Origin: Gleimia hominis
Lineage (GTDB): Bacteria > Actinomycetota > Actinomycetes > Actinomycetales > Actinomycetaceae
Length of the DNA: 64,000 nucleotides
Reading direction: 5' to 3'
NCBI RefSeq assembly: GCF_032085515.1
Contig: NZ_JASXSX010000004.1
Span: forward strand, 1 to 64,000
Shown: positions 27,401 through 37,422 of the stretch, piece by piece
Numbering within the stretch: the first letter of the stretch is position 1
How the letters are laid out: every line of letters starts with the position of its first letter
Translations under genes and position numbers: made by a program
The notes under the pieces: model-generated
Database searches by the model: none
What the model was told of the DNA's origin: nothing
What the model saw: only the letters and a program-made list of their open reading frames with translations

Positions 27401-28003
27401 ATGGAACCCACTAAGCGCGCGTGGCGAAACCAGATGCGGGGCCTGCACGCAGCGCACCTAGGCGAGCAGCGCGACGTGTCGAAGATGCTGCTCGACTGCC
27501 TGGATCACTGCGCTGAGCGTCTTCGCCAGTTAGTTATTTTTCGCCCCCTAAAGCACGAAGCCACTTTTTTTAGTGCGCTTGAGGCCTGGCACACCGCACA
27601 CGTGAGCCTTTACGAACCCGTGGTTTGGCAGGCGGAAGGGCGGAAAATTGCGGAACTTCCGGTGGGTTTTAAACCCGTTGGTGCCTCACTTGAACACGCG
27701 GGTACCGAGTTGCACGTTAAGCCGAACGCGTCGGCCGAAGGTCTGGGCGGTGCCCCGCGAGTGGACGCCGTGTTGCTGCCCGCTCTGGCGGTTGACCGGA
27801 CCGGCACCCGCTTGGGGCAAGGCGGTGGCTGGTACGACCGCGCCCTGCCAGGGCTGATCAGTCAAAACCCCGAGGTACCTTTAATTGGGTGCGTCCCCTC
27901 TTACGCGCTCCTGCCCGCACACACGCTTCCACGGGAGGCTCATGATATTGCCCTCACGCACTTCGTGACCCCATTCGAGTGGGGTGCAGTAAAAGACAAC
28001 TAG
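27401..28003 (+). CDS. 5-formyltetrahydrofolate cyclo-ligase
   Basis: Starting at ATG 27401 (MEPTKRAWRNQM) the protein has 200 residues, normal for the family. The signature is LPALAVDRTGTRLGQGGGWYDRALPG, with the glycine-rich ATP-binding loop and the catalytic Arg/Tyr, followed by PLIGCVPSYALLP. It converts 5-formyl-THF to 5,10-methenyl-THF with ATP in folate recycling. An upstream in-frame ATG at 27356 exists, but GAGG just before 27401 and the family start favour the later one. The gene next to glp-like and mscL genes is in the usual actinobacterial order. Confidence 0.9.
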   Translation: MEPTKRAWRNQMRGLHAAHLGEQRDVSKMLLDCLDHCAERLRQLVIFRPLKHEATFFSALEAWHTAHVSLYEPVVWQAEGRKIAELPVGFKPVGASLEHAGTELHVKPNASAEGLGGAPRVDAVLLPALAVDRTGTRLGQGGGWYDRALPGLISQNPEVPLIGCVPSYALLPAHTLPREAHDIALTHFVTPFEWGAVKDN

Positions 28004-28018
28004 CGGGGTTTAGATACA

Positions 28019-28104
28019 GCCCCGCAGGCACATGGCCGCCCAGCCGCGCCGCCCCGCAGGCACATGGCCGCCCAGCCGCGCAGCCCCGCGGGAGCTCATG
28101 GCGG
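28019..28104 (+). repeat. 32-bp tandem repeat upstream of mscL
   Basis: Units begin GCCCCGCAGGCACATGG at 28019 and 28051, with a degenerate third unit from 28083 (GCCCCGCGGGAGCTCATGG). Each unit contains an ATG preceded by a purine-rich word. They lie between the cyclo-ligase stop and mscL and are in frame with mscL, but the likely mscL start is downstream. Confidence 0.8.
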
Positions 28105-28166
28105 CAGGTAAACTGGCACACGGACGAATGTTAGTTCCGAGAATGATGGATGCGCTGGAGGTTAAG

Positions 28167-28643
28167 TTGTTTAAAGGTTTCAAAGAGTTCATTTCCCGTG
28201 GGAACGCAATCGACCTGGCGGTCGGCGTGGTTATCGGCGCAGCGTTCTCCGCGATTGTGAACGCATTGGTGGAGAAGTTCATTAACCCTCTCATCGGTGG
28301 ATTAATTGGTAAACCGAACTTCGATAACTTCTTGGAGTTCCACATCGGTGACGCCGTCGTCCTGCCGGGCGCGATTTTGACAGCGCTCGTGAACTTCCTG
28401 ATAATCGCGTTTGCCCTCTACATGTTCATTGTGCTGCCTATGAACAAGTGGAACGAGCACGCGAAAGCCCGCAAAGATGCGCAAGAAGATGCTGCGGAAG
28501 AAACCCCGGATGCGGACATTGCTTTGCTAACCGAAATCCGGGACCTGCTGAAAGAAAACGCGGTCCACGCAAACCAGACGCACCCGCGGGCCCGAGGAAA
28601 ACACAGCGCCGAACCGGTGGTTGACGCGCGCACCCGCGACTAG
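28167..28643 (+). CDS. mscL: Large-conductance mechanosensitive channel MscL
   Basis: The product has the MscL N-terminal helix (FKGFKEFISRGNAIDLAVGV), first membrane span, a loop, second span (LTALVNFLIIAFALYMFIVL) and a charged cytoplasmic helix. I choose TTG 28167 because GGAGG (28157-28161) precedes it by 5 bases and the protein then starts exactly where MscL proteins normally start, giving 158 residues. The in-frame ATGs at 28032, 28098, 28143 and 28146 would add unusual tails. The C-terminal tail is longer than in short MscLs. It releases solutes on osmotic downshock. Confidence 0.92.
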   Translation: MFKGFKEFISRGNAIDLAVGVVIGAAFSAIVNALVEKFINPLIGGLIGKPNFDNFLEFHIGDAVVLPGAILTALVNFLIIAFALYMFIVLPMNKWNEHAKARKDAQEDAAEETPDADIALLTEIRDLLKENAVHANQTHPRARGKHSAEPVVDARTRD

Positions 28644-28840
28644 TGCACCTGCCAGTGGGGTGGGACGTCCGCGAGAATCTGCTTATCTCGCGGCGTTAAC
28701 CTCGCCTCGCGCTGCACCTCATGGGATACGCGGGTGGGCCGAATCTGTTCCCAAGATGGGGCGCGCCCCTGCGCAAGTGCCTGCTCATCTACTTTAGATA
28801 GCTGCACGGCGCGGCGGCGTTTCTTACCGCTTTTAGTCAT
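28640..28840 (-). CDS. Small basic protein coupled to the helicase-like gene
   Basis: The 66-residue product (MTKSGKKRRRAVQLSKVDEQ...) is Lys/Arg-rich at the start and ends LADVPPHWQVH. The ATG overlaps the stop of the 1491-residue gene in the sequence ATGACTAA, so translation is coupled. I recall small proteins ending in a PPHW motif beside the same helicase family in other actinobacteria, but cannot check this here. There is no known domain. It may be a partner of the large protein; the function is unknown. The last four bases overlap the end of mscL on the other strand. Confidence 0.65.
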   Translation of the reverse strand: MTKSGKKRRRAVQLSKVDEQALAQGRAPSWEQIRPTRVSHEVQREARLTPRDKQILADVPPHWQVH

Positions 28841-31800
28841 CTGAATCCCCTGCAGAATCTGCGCTCGGGTCCGTTCCCTGCAGCTCGTCGTTATCCACGG
28901 CCTCATCCAACGCGTCTTCTGACTGCGCGCTGAGCCACTCTGAATCCGAAAGCGCCTCAAACTCCAACATGGGTTCCTCCGGCGGTTCCACAGGTGTTTG
29001 CGCTTCAGAAGAACCTTCCGAAGTTTCGGCTGCTTCCTCAGCCCGCGTGTCTTCGGGCGCCGGCGAGGTCGACTCGGATGCTGGCACCTGAGAATTCGCT
29101 TCGAATGCTGGCACCTGGGGGGTCGACTCGGATGCTGGCACCTGCGGGCTCAGTTCAGATTCAACTGACTGCGCGTTGTCCACTGGTTCGCTCGCGTGCC
29201 CCTGTTCCAAATCACCTTTATTACCACCGGGGTTCGTGCGCATAACCACGTTCGTGAGCACCGCAGTGATTGGCGCGCCCCGCCGCGTAAGGCCAATTGC
29301 GGAGGTGAGTTCCTCCACCATTTGCGCGGTTGTGCGCCGCTTACCATCGGAACGCACCCAACGGGCCACGTCATCTAACTGATCGTCACTGTAAGCCGCT
29401 AACGGTAATCCGCGCGCCACTTTCAGTTCTTGCTCCCGACCCCGGTTCGGTGCTTCCCACACGTGTTCCCCACCGTGGATCTGCGCATCCGCCTTCATGC
29501 GCACGCGCCGCATGGCAGCCGTTTCCATGCCCGGTTCCACCAGTTCCTCATCGTCATCATCAACCACAATGGGTTCCGGCACCTGCGAATACGCGTCTGA
29601 CTCGGCGTTCGAACCCGGCGCGTCCGCCGCCGCATCCGCATCAGTGCCCACGCGGCGTTCCAGCGCGTCCATCACCATGTTCAAAATCGTGTCCGCTTCT
29701 TTTTGAGGGTCAATGAACACCACCATCGCTAACTCGGTGCGCACAGACCAGCCGTACTCCTCAAGCAGTGCGGGCCAGAACCGGTCGCGGCGGCGCAGCG
29801 AAGGCTCGTTCACATAATGCGCGTCGTCGGTCAGTACCGCCACCAGCAACTCACCGGGTAACTTCGGGTGGCCAAGAGCAAGTGGAATCCGGAAGCTCCC
29901 CTCCACCCCAAGGTTAGGGATCACTGTGACCCCCACGTTGTACAACCGGTCAGCCAAATCAATCAGCAACTGATCGGGCGCCGCCTGCGTGGTTGGCCAA
30001 TCCGTGTTCTGCACCTGACTGCCCTGCGCCATGCTTAACAGGTCCAGCAGCATGCGCGGCCCGTCACTGCCGAACCGGTCGCGGTCAAAGTCCTCCGGAT
30101 GTACCGCGGACACGATGTGCAGTTTCTCCCCCGCAGCCATCAGAACGCGGGCGAGCAACTCCAGGCCCTCAGAAGAAGAAATCTGCCCAAAATTGTGCAG
30201 TACGCGCCCGTGAGGGGTTTTGGCGAACCCAACCGACAAAATCACGCGGTCGCGCCGCACTCCCGTGGCGTCTTCCGGGGTGATCACGCAAAATGGTTCC
30301 GGATTCGACTGGTCAAAGAAGTTCGCTAACGCCGGGGAAGTCTGTACGGTGTCCATAACCGCTGCACGCACCCGGTCGGCGTGCACACTAGAAAGTGTGG
30401 CGACGGCCAAAGACTCCTCTGGGTGCATTAATGCGTGCTCCACCACCAGGTCAACCACCGCATCCACTTCCTCTTTCGAAGACTCCACGGCGGTTGCGCC
30501 GGGTGCGGGCATTCCCCGCCCGTCCACGAACGTGATCGACAGGGCCGACCCGGCGCGCGGTACCGGCACCATAGCTCCCGCATTGGGCACGCTGTAGGCC
30601 CCCAGTAGTTTCGCCACATGCTCGTTCACGTGTTGCGGACGCGGATGCACTTGCGTGCGCGCCAACAGTGGTTGCAGCGCCTCAACGGATTCAGACTGCG
30701 CCCCGCCAGCCACCACAACCACCAGCTGTTTAGCCCGCGCCACAATCGGCACCAGTTCCGCTACCGGGAGTTTCTCTACCGCATCGATCACCACCAGGTC
30801 CAACGGCTCGTCCAAATCAGTGACGAGCGGCACCAGCACCGGTGTGGTAATCAAAATTGGGAACAGGTCACGCACCAGCTCTAGCTCGCGGAACTGGTCC
30901 ACCGCTGGCATAGTCAGCGTTCCCGCCGCCAAGGCCTCACGCAACCGCGCATCCTGGTTCGACCAGCGCGCCATCGCCCGGCCCCGCTGCTTTTGAATGG
31001 CATCCGATGTCTCTACCGCGAGCGACTTCACCTGCGCTTCATCCAATGCTCGGAACTGCTCAATCCACTGCGTGAGTTTAGACGGGTCGAAACCGCCGAG
31101 CGAAGATTCCGCGGCGAGCATCACCCCGAGCGCAGACGCCCACCACGCCAAATCCAGTTCTTTTTCCACCATCGAGTCCGGGGCTTTGCGGGCCCTCAGG
31201 TCTTTCACGAGCGCGTCCAACCCCAAGTTGTGCAAGGTCTTGAGGGTGCGGATCCGCTCCGGCAGCGCACTCGCGCCCGCGCGGTCGCGGTTCAGGCTGT
31301 CGAGCAGCAGGGAGAGTTCGTTAATGTCCATCTGCGTTAAGTCACCGTACGCGCTGCCGAGGTAAGGGCTGAGTTTCTCCAGTTGCCCCCGCACCGTTTG
31401 CGCGTGTTCATTCATTTGGGTCAGACCCGTGGGCAGTTTTGGCCATCCCCCAGCTTCGCAGTATCGGCGCCACACGTCACGCTGTTTTTGCACTTTGCGT
31501 AGTTCTTCGTGCAGGTCTTCGACGTAGCGGCCGGGGCGCAGCAAGTCTTTGGCTTGTTTTGTGAGGCGTTTACGCAGTGAGCGTTTCATCTCTACCCCGT
31601 TTTCGCGCCGCCAGTTTCTTGAGGCCGTTGCGATCACCATGTCTGCAACTGAGGATTCGAAGATCGCGGGTTGGAACACGTCGAGGCAATCGCGGACCCC
31701 GTCTAGCATGTCCAGTTGCTCTTCCCACTGCGCAACCGTGGTGGCGGGCAGCAGACCGGTTTGCCCCGCGGCTGCGGACATGTTGACCCGCAGGTCCGGG

Positions 31801-33308
31801 AGGAGTTCGCGCGACAGGTACGCCACGCTATCGACTACGGGCCCCACCTGTTCTGGCGAAGAGATGATGATCCCAAACCACGGGTCCGAATCACCGTTGG
31901 TGAAGATGCGTTGGCGCGTGGCGTCAATCAACGCTTCTTTAGCGGTTTCCGCGCCCCCTTGAGCGAGTTTAGTTAGCACCTGGGCGTTGAACCGAACTTT
32001 TGTGCGTGGCCCGGGGCGGGCGCCCGTAAGGTCGGTCAGCACCTGCAGGGCGTCGTAGGCACTGATTCCCCATTGTGGAAATGGTTTATGCAGGTGGTAG
32101 GTGTGTGACGAAAGCCGGTCCCGCACCTGTTTAAGCTGCTCACGGGTGGATTCGATCGCGTTCGCATCCGCGAGCGCCACGTTGCCCGACATGATTTTCC
32201 CCAGCACAGAGGTCATGTGTTCGTCCGCTTCCGAGGTGGCGGCTAGGCGCGCGTACGCGTGGTCGAGCCCCGCTTGGTCTAGTTCGTGCATCAGCGCGGT
32301 GGAACGAGGTTGGTCGCCACTTACGTACATCACGCGTTTACCTGCCTTAGCACCCGCGGCAAGCATCGAGGCAACGACTGGGCTCGCCCCGGTTGTGGAC
32401 GCGGTTTCTAGCATGAGGTTCACGCCCGCGGCAGCAGCTTCAACTTGGTCTAAGGTTTCTGGCAGCTGGTCACCCACCCCGAGTTCGTGCCAGGGGTCAC
32501 GGTCGTTCGGGTTCGGTTCAGGCAGGGTGCTGGGGATCTGCGCCCGCGCGTGCGCGTCACCCGCCAGTGCCTGCACCAGCGGGGAAGCGCTGATTTGCTC
32601 CCCTTTAGTTGCTAGTTCTTGTTCGAGCGCGTAGGTGGCGGACAGGAACATGCCAACCACAAGTTCCTCGCGCATTTCAAATCCCGGGAGGCACGCGCCG
32701 AGTTGGTTGCGTAGCTGCGCCAGAGCTGGCGTGGGAGTGAAGCCGTGTTCTTGCAGCGTTAGGGCCCGGACCTGGTCGGTGTCGATGTTGCGGCCCACCG
32801 CATGCACTGCGCGCAGCACTGCTGGCGCCACTTCAATCTCCCCGTGCAACGTTAAGAGCGGATCGCCCGCCTCGTCTGCGCTCAGCAGCACGGGGTGGAG
32901 AAGCAGGGGGCTCGTTTGGGTATCTTCCGCCCCGTTCCACCGCACGGATCCGATTCCCATGTGTAGGGTCGCGCCGCCGTGAATCCGCATTGATTGGGCG
33001 ATGTCCGCCCGTTGCGCGTGCACGATTCTGACTGCGTTTTCGTACGCTTCTTTTTCTCGCACGAGGGAGGACAGGCGGGTGGGGCGCAAACTGTATAGTT
33101 GCGCCATCCCTCCCGGGTGTGCGCCCGTGAGGTTCAAGTAGCTCGCGCTGTTCCTTTTTACCTGTGACTGCTGTTCTAGGCTGCGTCGCCACTGCTCTAG
33201 GTGATGGCGCATGTCAGCGTGCTTTGCCGCGCCCTCAGGCGGATTGTCCTCGACTTCCTGAGGGGGGTTCGAAACAGGTTTTGAACGCGACGAAAAGAAA
33301 GATACCAC
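28833..33308 (-). CDS. Large SF1-helicase/DUF4011-like protein with a restriction-endonuclease-like domain, apparently catalytically inactive
   Basis: The product has 1491 residues. The N-terminal part (AHPGGMAQL, RPTRLSSLVRE) is typical of large actinobacterial DUF4011-type helicases. The P-loop position near residue 300 reads TASTTGAS instead of a GxxGxGK[ST] loop. Walker B near 838 reads VVIDAVEKLP where DE is expected, followed by VVAGGAQ for GDxxQ. The C-terminal core RDRVILSVGFAKTPHGRVLHNFG is well kept, but the arginine-finger segment reads LLARVLMAAGEK. The nuclease-like domain (about 1120-1190) reads RIPLALGHP and VAVLTDDAHY where active relatives have an Asp and a Glu. A long acidic disordered tail with QVPASEST-type repeats follows. 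It is cytoplasmic and its role is unknown. Confidence 0.72.
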   Translation of the reverse strand: MVSFFSSRSKPVSNPPQEVEDNPPEGAAKHADMRHHLEQWRRSLEQQSQVKRNSASYLNLTGAHPGGMAQLYSLRPTRLSSLVREKEAYENAVRIVHAQRADIAQSMRIHGGATLHMGIGSVRWNGAEDTQTSPLLLHPVLLSADEAGDPLLTLHGEIEVAPAVLRAVHAVGRNIDTDQVRALTLQEHGFTPTPALAQLRNQLGACLPGFEMREELVVGMFLSATYALEQELATKGEQISASPLVQALAGDAHARAQIPSTLPEPNPNDRDPWHELGVGDQLPETLDQVEAAAAGVNLMLETASTTGASPVVASMLAAGAKAGKRVMYVSGDQPRSTALMHELDQAGLDHAYARLAATSEADEHMTSVLGKIMSGNVALADANAIESTREQLKQVRDRLSSHTYHLHKPFPQWGISAYDALQVLTDLTGARPGPRTKVRFNAQVLTKLAQGGAETAKEALIDATRQRIFTNGDSDPWFGIIISSPEQVGPVVDSVAYLSRELLPDLRVNMSAAAGQTGLLPATTVAQWEEQLDMLDGVRDCLDVFQPAIFESSVADMVIATASRNWRRENGVEMKRSLRKRLTKQAKDLLRPGRYVEDLHEELRKVQKQRDVWRRYCEAGGWPKLPTGLTQMNEHAQTVRGQLEKLSPYLGSAYGDLTQMDINELSLLLDSLNRDRAGASALPERIRTLKTLHNLGLDALVKDLRARKAPDSMVEKELDLAWWASALGVMLAAESSLGGFDPSKLTQWIEQFRALDEAQVKSLAVETSDAIQKQRGRAMARWSNQDARLREALAAGTLTMPAVDQFRELELVRDLFPILITTPVLVPLVTDLDEPLDLVVIDAVEKLPVAELVPIVARAKQLVVVVAGGAQSESVEALQPLLARTQVHPRPQHVNEHVAKLLGAYSVPNAGAMVPVPRAGSALSITFVDGRGMPAPGATAVESSKEEVDAVVDLVVEHALMHPEESLAVATLSSVHADRVRAAVMDTVQTSPALANFFDQSNPEPFCVITPEDATGVRRDRVILSVGFAKTPHGRVLHNFGQISSSEGLELLARVLMAAGEKLHIVSAVHPEDFDRDRFGSDGPRMLLDLLSMAQGSQVQNTDWPTTQAAPDQLLIDLADRLYNVGVTVIPNLGVEGSFRIPLALGHPKLPGELLVAVLTDDAHYVNEPSLRRRDRFWPALLEEYGWSVRTELAMVVFIDPQKEADTILNMVMDALERRVGTDADAAADAPGSNAESDAYSQVPEPIVVDDDDEELVEPGMETAAMRRVRMKADAQIHGGEHVWEAPNRGREQELKVARGLPLAAYSDDQLDDVARWVRSDGKRRTTAQMVEELTSAIGLTRRGAPITAVLTNVVMRTNPGGNKGDLEQGHASEPVDNAQSVESELSPQVPASESTPQVPAFEANSQVPASESTSPAPEDTRAEEAAETSEGSSEAQTPVEPPEEPMLEFEALSDSEWLSAQSEDALDEAVDNDELQGTDPSADSAGDSDD

Positions 33309-33407
33309 ATGGTTACACTATCGAAACGCGCCCGGGTTTCGCGTGAGGCGCGGCGACGTTCGCCACGGGCGTGCAAACGGGTAATATATGACAGACAGGG
33401 AGGGCGG

Positions 33408-34208
33408 ATGTTTTCACGACGGGTTTTTTCTACTGCACTGGCGCTGGCATTATCGTCTACGGTCGCGGTTACTGCGTGTTCGAACGCGGCGTCACCTAAA
33501 CCCGTTCCGAGTGATTCAAATACGCCCACCAGTGAGCCGTCTCAGCCGGCAACGCAGTCGCATTACGCCACTACTTTGCGGGCCAAGGCCGCGCACGTGG
33601 GGCAGGCGGACATGAGTGTGGATGCCACGCCGGGCCTACAGTTCGGCGCGGGAGTGAACGGCCGCTCGGTGCGGCTTTTCAGTGTTATCGACGAGCCGGT
33701 GTTCAATACCGGTGACGTGATGACTGCGCGGTTCGCACTCTACGACGCCGAGGGGCAGGAGCTGTCGCGGGCGGTGCAGACCCAGCGGTTCTGGGATCAA
33801 GCGACGGTCATTATGTCCGTGTTGATGAAACTCCCGGAGGACATTGACGCCACTAGCGCGGACGTGCAGTTCACGGTTGAGCCCGACGATAAGCCAGCAC
33901 CGTCGATGGATACTGGTGCGCGTCTAGACACCGAAGATACCGACGAGGTTCAGACCACCGGTAGGTTCAAGGTGCGGAACGCGGGCGCATTGGACGCCAC
34001 CAAAACTCTGGCGAACGTAATCTGTTACAACGAAAAGGACCTGATCGTAGGTGGGGACGTCACGCATCCGGGGGTAATTGCAGCCGGACAGAGCCGCGCC
34101 GTGAAAGCTGAGTTGGTTACCACGGGCACACCGGCCCGCTGCGAGGTGTTCCCCACCGTGTTCCAAACCCTCAGCCGAGAGGATTCGCAAATACGCAAAA
34201 ATAATTAG
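33408..34208 (+). CDS. Putative lipoprotein, DUF4352-like
   Basis: Starting at ATG 33408 (preceded by AGGGAGGG) the 266-residue protein has a signal peptide with lipobox VTAC near residue 24, a Pro/Ser/Thr linker, and a beta-rich domain with SVRLFSVIDEPVF, KVRNAGALDATKTLANVICYNEKD and PGVIAAGQSRAVKAEL. The last part resembles the immunoglobulin-like DUF4352/FxLYD domains of surface lipoproteins. I do not recognise a specific function. It diverges from the large helicase-like gene and ends at a strong terminator, so it is monocistronic. An upstream ATG at 33309 would bury the signal peptide and is rejected. Confidence 0.75.
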   Translation: MFSRRVFSTALALALSSTVAVTACSNAASPKPVPSDSNTPTSEPSQPATQSHYATTLRAKAAHVGQADMSVDATPGLQFGAGVNGRSVRLFSVIDEPVFNTGDVMTARFALYDAEGQELSRAVQTQRFWDQATVIMSVLMKLPEDIDATSADVQFTVEPDDKPAPSMDTGARLDTEDTDEVQTTGRFKVRNAGALDATKTLANVICYNEKDLIVGGDVTHPGVIAAGQSRAVKAELVTTGTPARCEVFPTVFQTLSREDSQIRKNN

Positions 34209-34220
34209 CGTAATTAAAGC

Positions 34221-34263
34221 ACTACCCCGCCTGCCGCGCGAGCGTTACAGGCGGGGTAGTTTT
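34221..34263 (+). terminator. Rho-independent terminator after the lipoprotein gene
   Basis: ACTACCCCGCCTG (34221-34233) pairs perfectly with CAGGCGGGGTAGT (34248-34260), followed by TTTT. The 13-bp GC-rich stem is 12 bases after the stop codon and insulates the nrf operon. Confidence 0.9.
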
Positions 34264-34313
34264 ACCCGTATTTGCTGGTGAAAACGGGTTGTCGGGGGCC
34301 TTAAGTCACCCCT

Positions 34314-34326
34314 TGACACTGTGTCA
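34314..34326. promoter_or_regulatory. Palindromic candidate operator upstream of nrfH
   Basis: TGACACTGTGTCA is a perfect palindrome with 6-base arms around a central T, about 105 bases upstream of nrfH. TTGACA within it could also serve as a -35 element. It is close in form to CRP/FNR-family half-sites (TGTGA type) but does not match the classical FNR consensus. It is the only symmetric site in the nrf leader. Confidence 0.5.
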
Positions 34327-34428
34327 TAAAGTACTCTTGAGGTATCAGGCAACGGCCCGTTACCTGCATGTATCTGGTTACGCACCCGCCTTCACTGGCG
34401 GCCGCAATGAAGAGGAGGTCCGGGACTC

Positions 34429-34911
34429 ATGGGTGAGCCCAATCGCTTCAAGCGTTTACTAACACCTTCATTCATCGTGCAATTTTTAGCTGTATTTGTG
34501 ATCGGCTCCCTCATCGGCGTTGGTCTGTTCACGTTTGTTTACGCCAAAGGCTACTCGTATTTAACGAACGACCCCAACGCGTGCAACAACTGTCACGCTA
34601 TGAATCACGAATACGACGGGTGGATTGCTGGTAGTCACGCGAACGTCGCCACGTGCGGTGATTGCCACACGCCTCACGACAATCTAGTTCACAAATACTA
34701 TGTAAAAGCCGAAAACGGGTTCTGGCACGCACTGAAGTTCACCACAGGCTGGTACCCCGAGCACATTCAGGCGCGGGAAGTTAGCCGGCGCATAACTAAC
34801 GACGCGTGCCTGCACTGCCACGCAGACCTAACGGACGAAATGCATCTGACGGCCGGGAAAGAACAAATCCAATGCACCCACTGCCACGCCGAAGTGGGCC
34901 ATAAGAGATGA
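34429..34911 (+). CDS. nrfH: Cytochrome c nitrite reductase small subunit, quinol dehydrogenase NrfH
   Basis: The 160-residue protein has one N-terminal membrane span (about residues 14-36) and four haem c motifs: CNNCH (with the NrfH-type HAMN following), CGDCH, CLHCH and CTHCH. It takes electrons from menaquinol and passes them to NrfA on the outer face of the membrane. ATG 34429 follows AGAGGAGG. It is the first gene of the nrf and cytochrome maturation cluster, behind a palindromic site, and its stop is 8 bases before the favoured nrfA start. Confidence 0.95.
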   Translation: MGEPNRFKRLLTPSFIVQFLAVFVIGSLIGVGLFTFVYAKGYSYLTNDPNACNNCHAMNHEYDGWIAGSHANVATCGDCHTPHDNLVHKYYVKAENGFWHALKFTTGWYPEHIQAREVSRRITNDACLHCHADLTDEMHLTAGKEQIQCTHCHAEVGHKR

Positions 34912-34919
34912 GGAATGCC

Positions 34920-36363
<1,444 letters not shown>

Positions 36364-36374
<11 letters not shown>

Positions 36375-37422
36375 GCACTATGCACAGCGCGGAGCCGGGG
36401 AAGGTAACCACAACCCCGGCTCCGGCCATCCGAACTACGCGCACGAACTCGTCGACTTTTTAAACACCGCCCCCGAGCATTTACAGCCTTGGGTGGACGC
36501 GCACCTCGACGCCATCAAATCCGGAACCGACCCCGCACTGCAAACGCTGCAGGCCGCAACCGAACCGGGGCAACAGACCGAACCGGCGCAGGCAAACGCA
36601 ACCGTAACCCGGCCGGCGGAAGAGTCCGAACCGGCGCAGGCGACCGGGGCGAGCGCAGGCAAAGACGAGGATGCAGCGCAAACGCTGCCACAGCCTCAGG
36701 ACCCAAAGGACCACAAAGCGGACCCGAACCACAAGGATGGTTCGCACCGGCAAGAGGCCGCGTACGTCGTTACGGGCACTAACGCGGATCAGGAGGCGGC
36801 GCTCGCGGAATTGGGTGAGGACGAGGAAGATGCGCAGCCGCAGATTTCTACGCCTCATTCGCGGCCCGCAAGGCGGATGCCAAAGCGGTCTCCCCTGTCG
36901 AAAGGTGCGCGTTTAGCGGTGGGAACCCTACTGATTGTTGCGGTCGTGGGGGGAGTTTACTGGCTGGGCACCACGCATGGGAAGCAGTCGTTCGAAGCTG
37001 CCCACGGGAACATGACGAGCCAAATGGAACAAGATTCCGCGCAGTTGTTTGAAAACATCCAGGAGTTGGAACGCAAGAAAGCCGCTGACCCAGACAACGT
37101 CGAGATCTTGAACCAGTTAGGCATCAGCTACCTGGATGCGAAAGATGTGTCATCCGCACAAGACAACTTAGAACGCGCCTTGCAGCTGGACCCGAAGAAC
37201 ACGACCGTGCTGTACAACCTCGGGTTCCTCTACATGTCTTCCACTCCGCAGCAGCTCGATCGGGCCCGCGAAGTGTGGCAAAAAGTAGTTGAACTAGACC
37301 CCAAGTCTGATAAGGCAAAGACGATTCAAAACCACTTGCCTATGCTTGAAAAAGCGCAGCAAGAAGCACAGAAGAAACAAGAAAAGGAACCATCTGCCCC
37401 AGCAGAAACGAAAGACCAATGA
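36364..37422 (+). CDS. Membrane-anchored TPR protein (NrfG/CcmH-like)
   Basis: The start is probably GTG 36364, overlapping the nrfA stop by 11 bases, giving 352 residues. The N-terminal half is low-complexity (Gln/Pro/Glu/Ala) after a conserved-looking block HPNYAHELVDFLNTAPEHL. One membrane span (LAVGTLLIVAVVGGVYWLG) lies near residue 190, followed by TPR repeats (NVEILNQLGISYLDAKDVSS, then NTTVLYNLGFLYMSS) on the outer face. In gamma-proteobacteria TPR proteins of this kind (NrfG, CcmI) present the apocytochrome to the haem ligation machinery. The position between nrfA and ccdA supports such a chaperone role here, but the long cytoplasmic half is unexplained. Confidence 0.75.

Noticed and set aside
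34314..34326. Calling the nrf palindrome an FNR or CRP site outright
   Set aside because: TGACACTGTGTCA does not fit TTGATnnnnATCAA or TGTGAn6TCACA, so only a generic operator is claimed.
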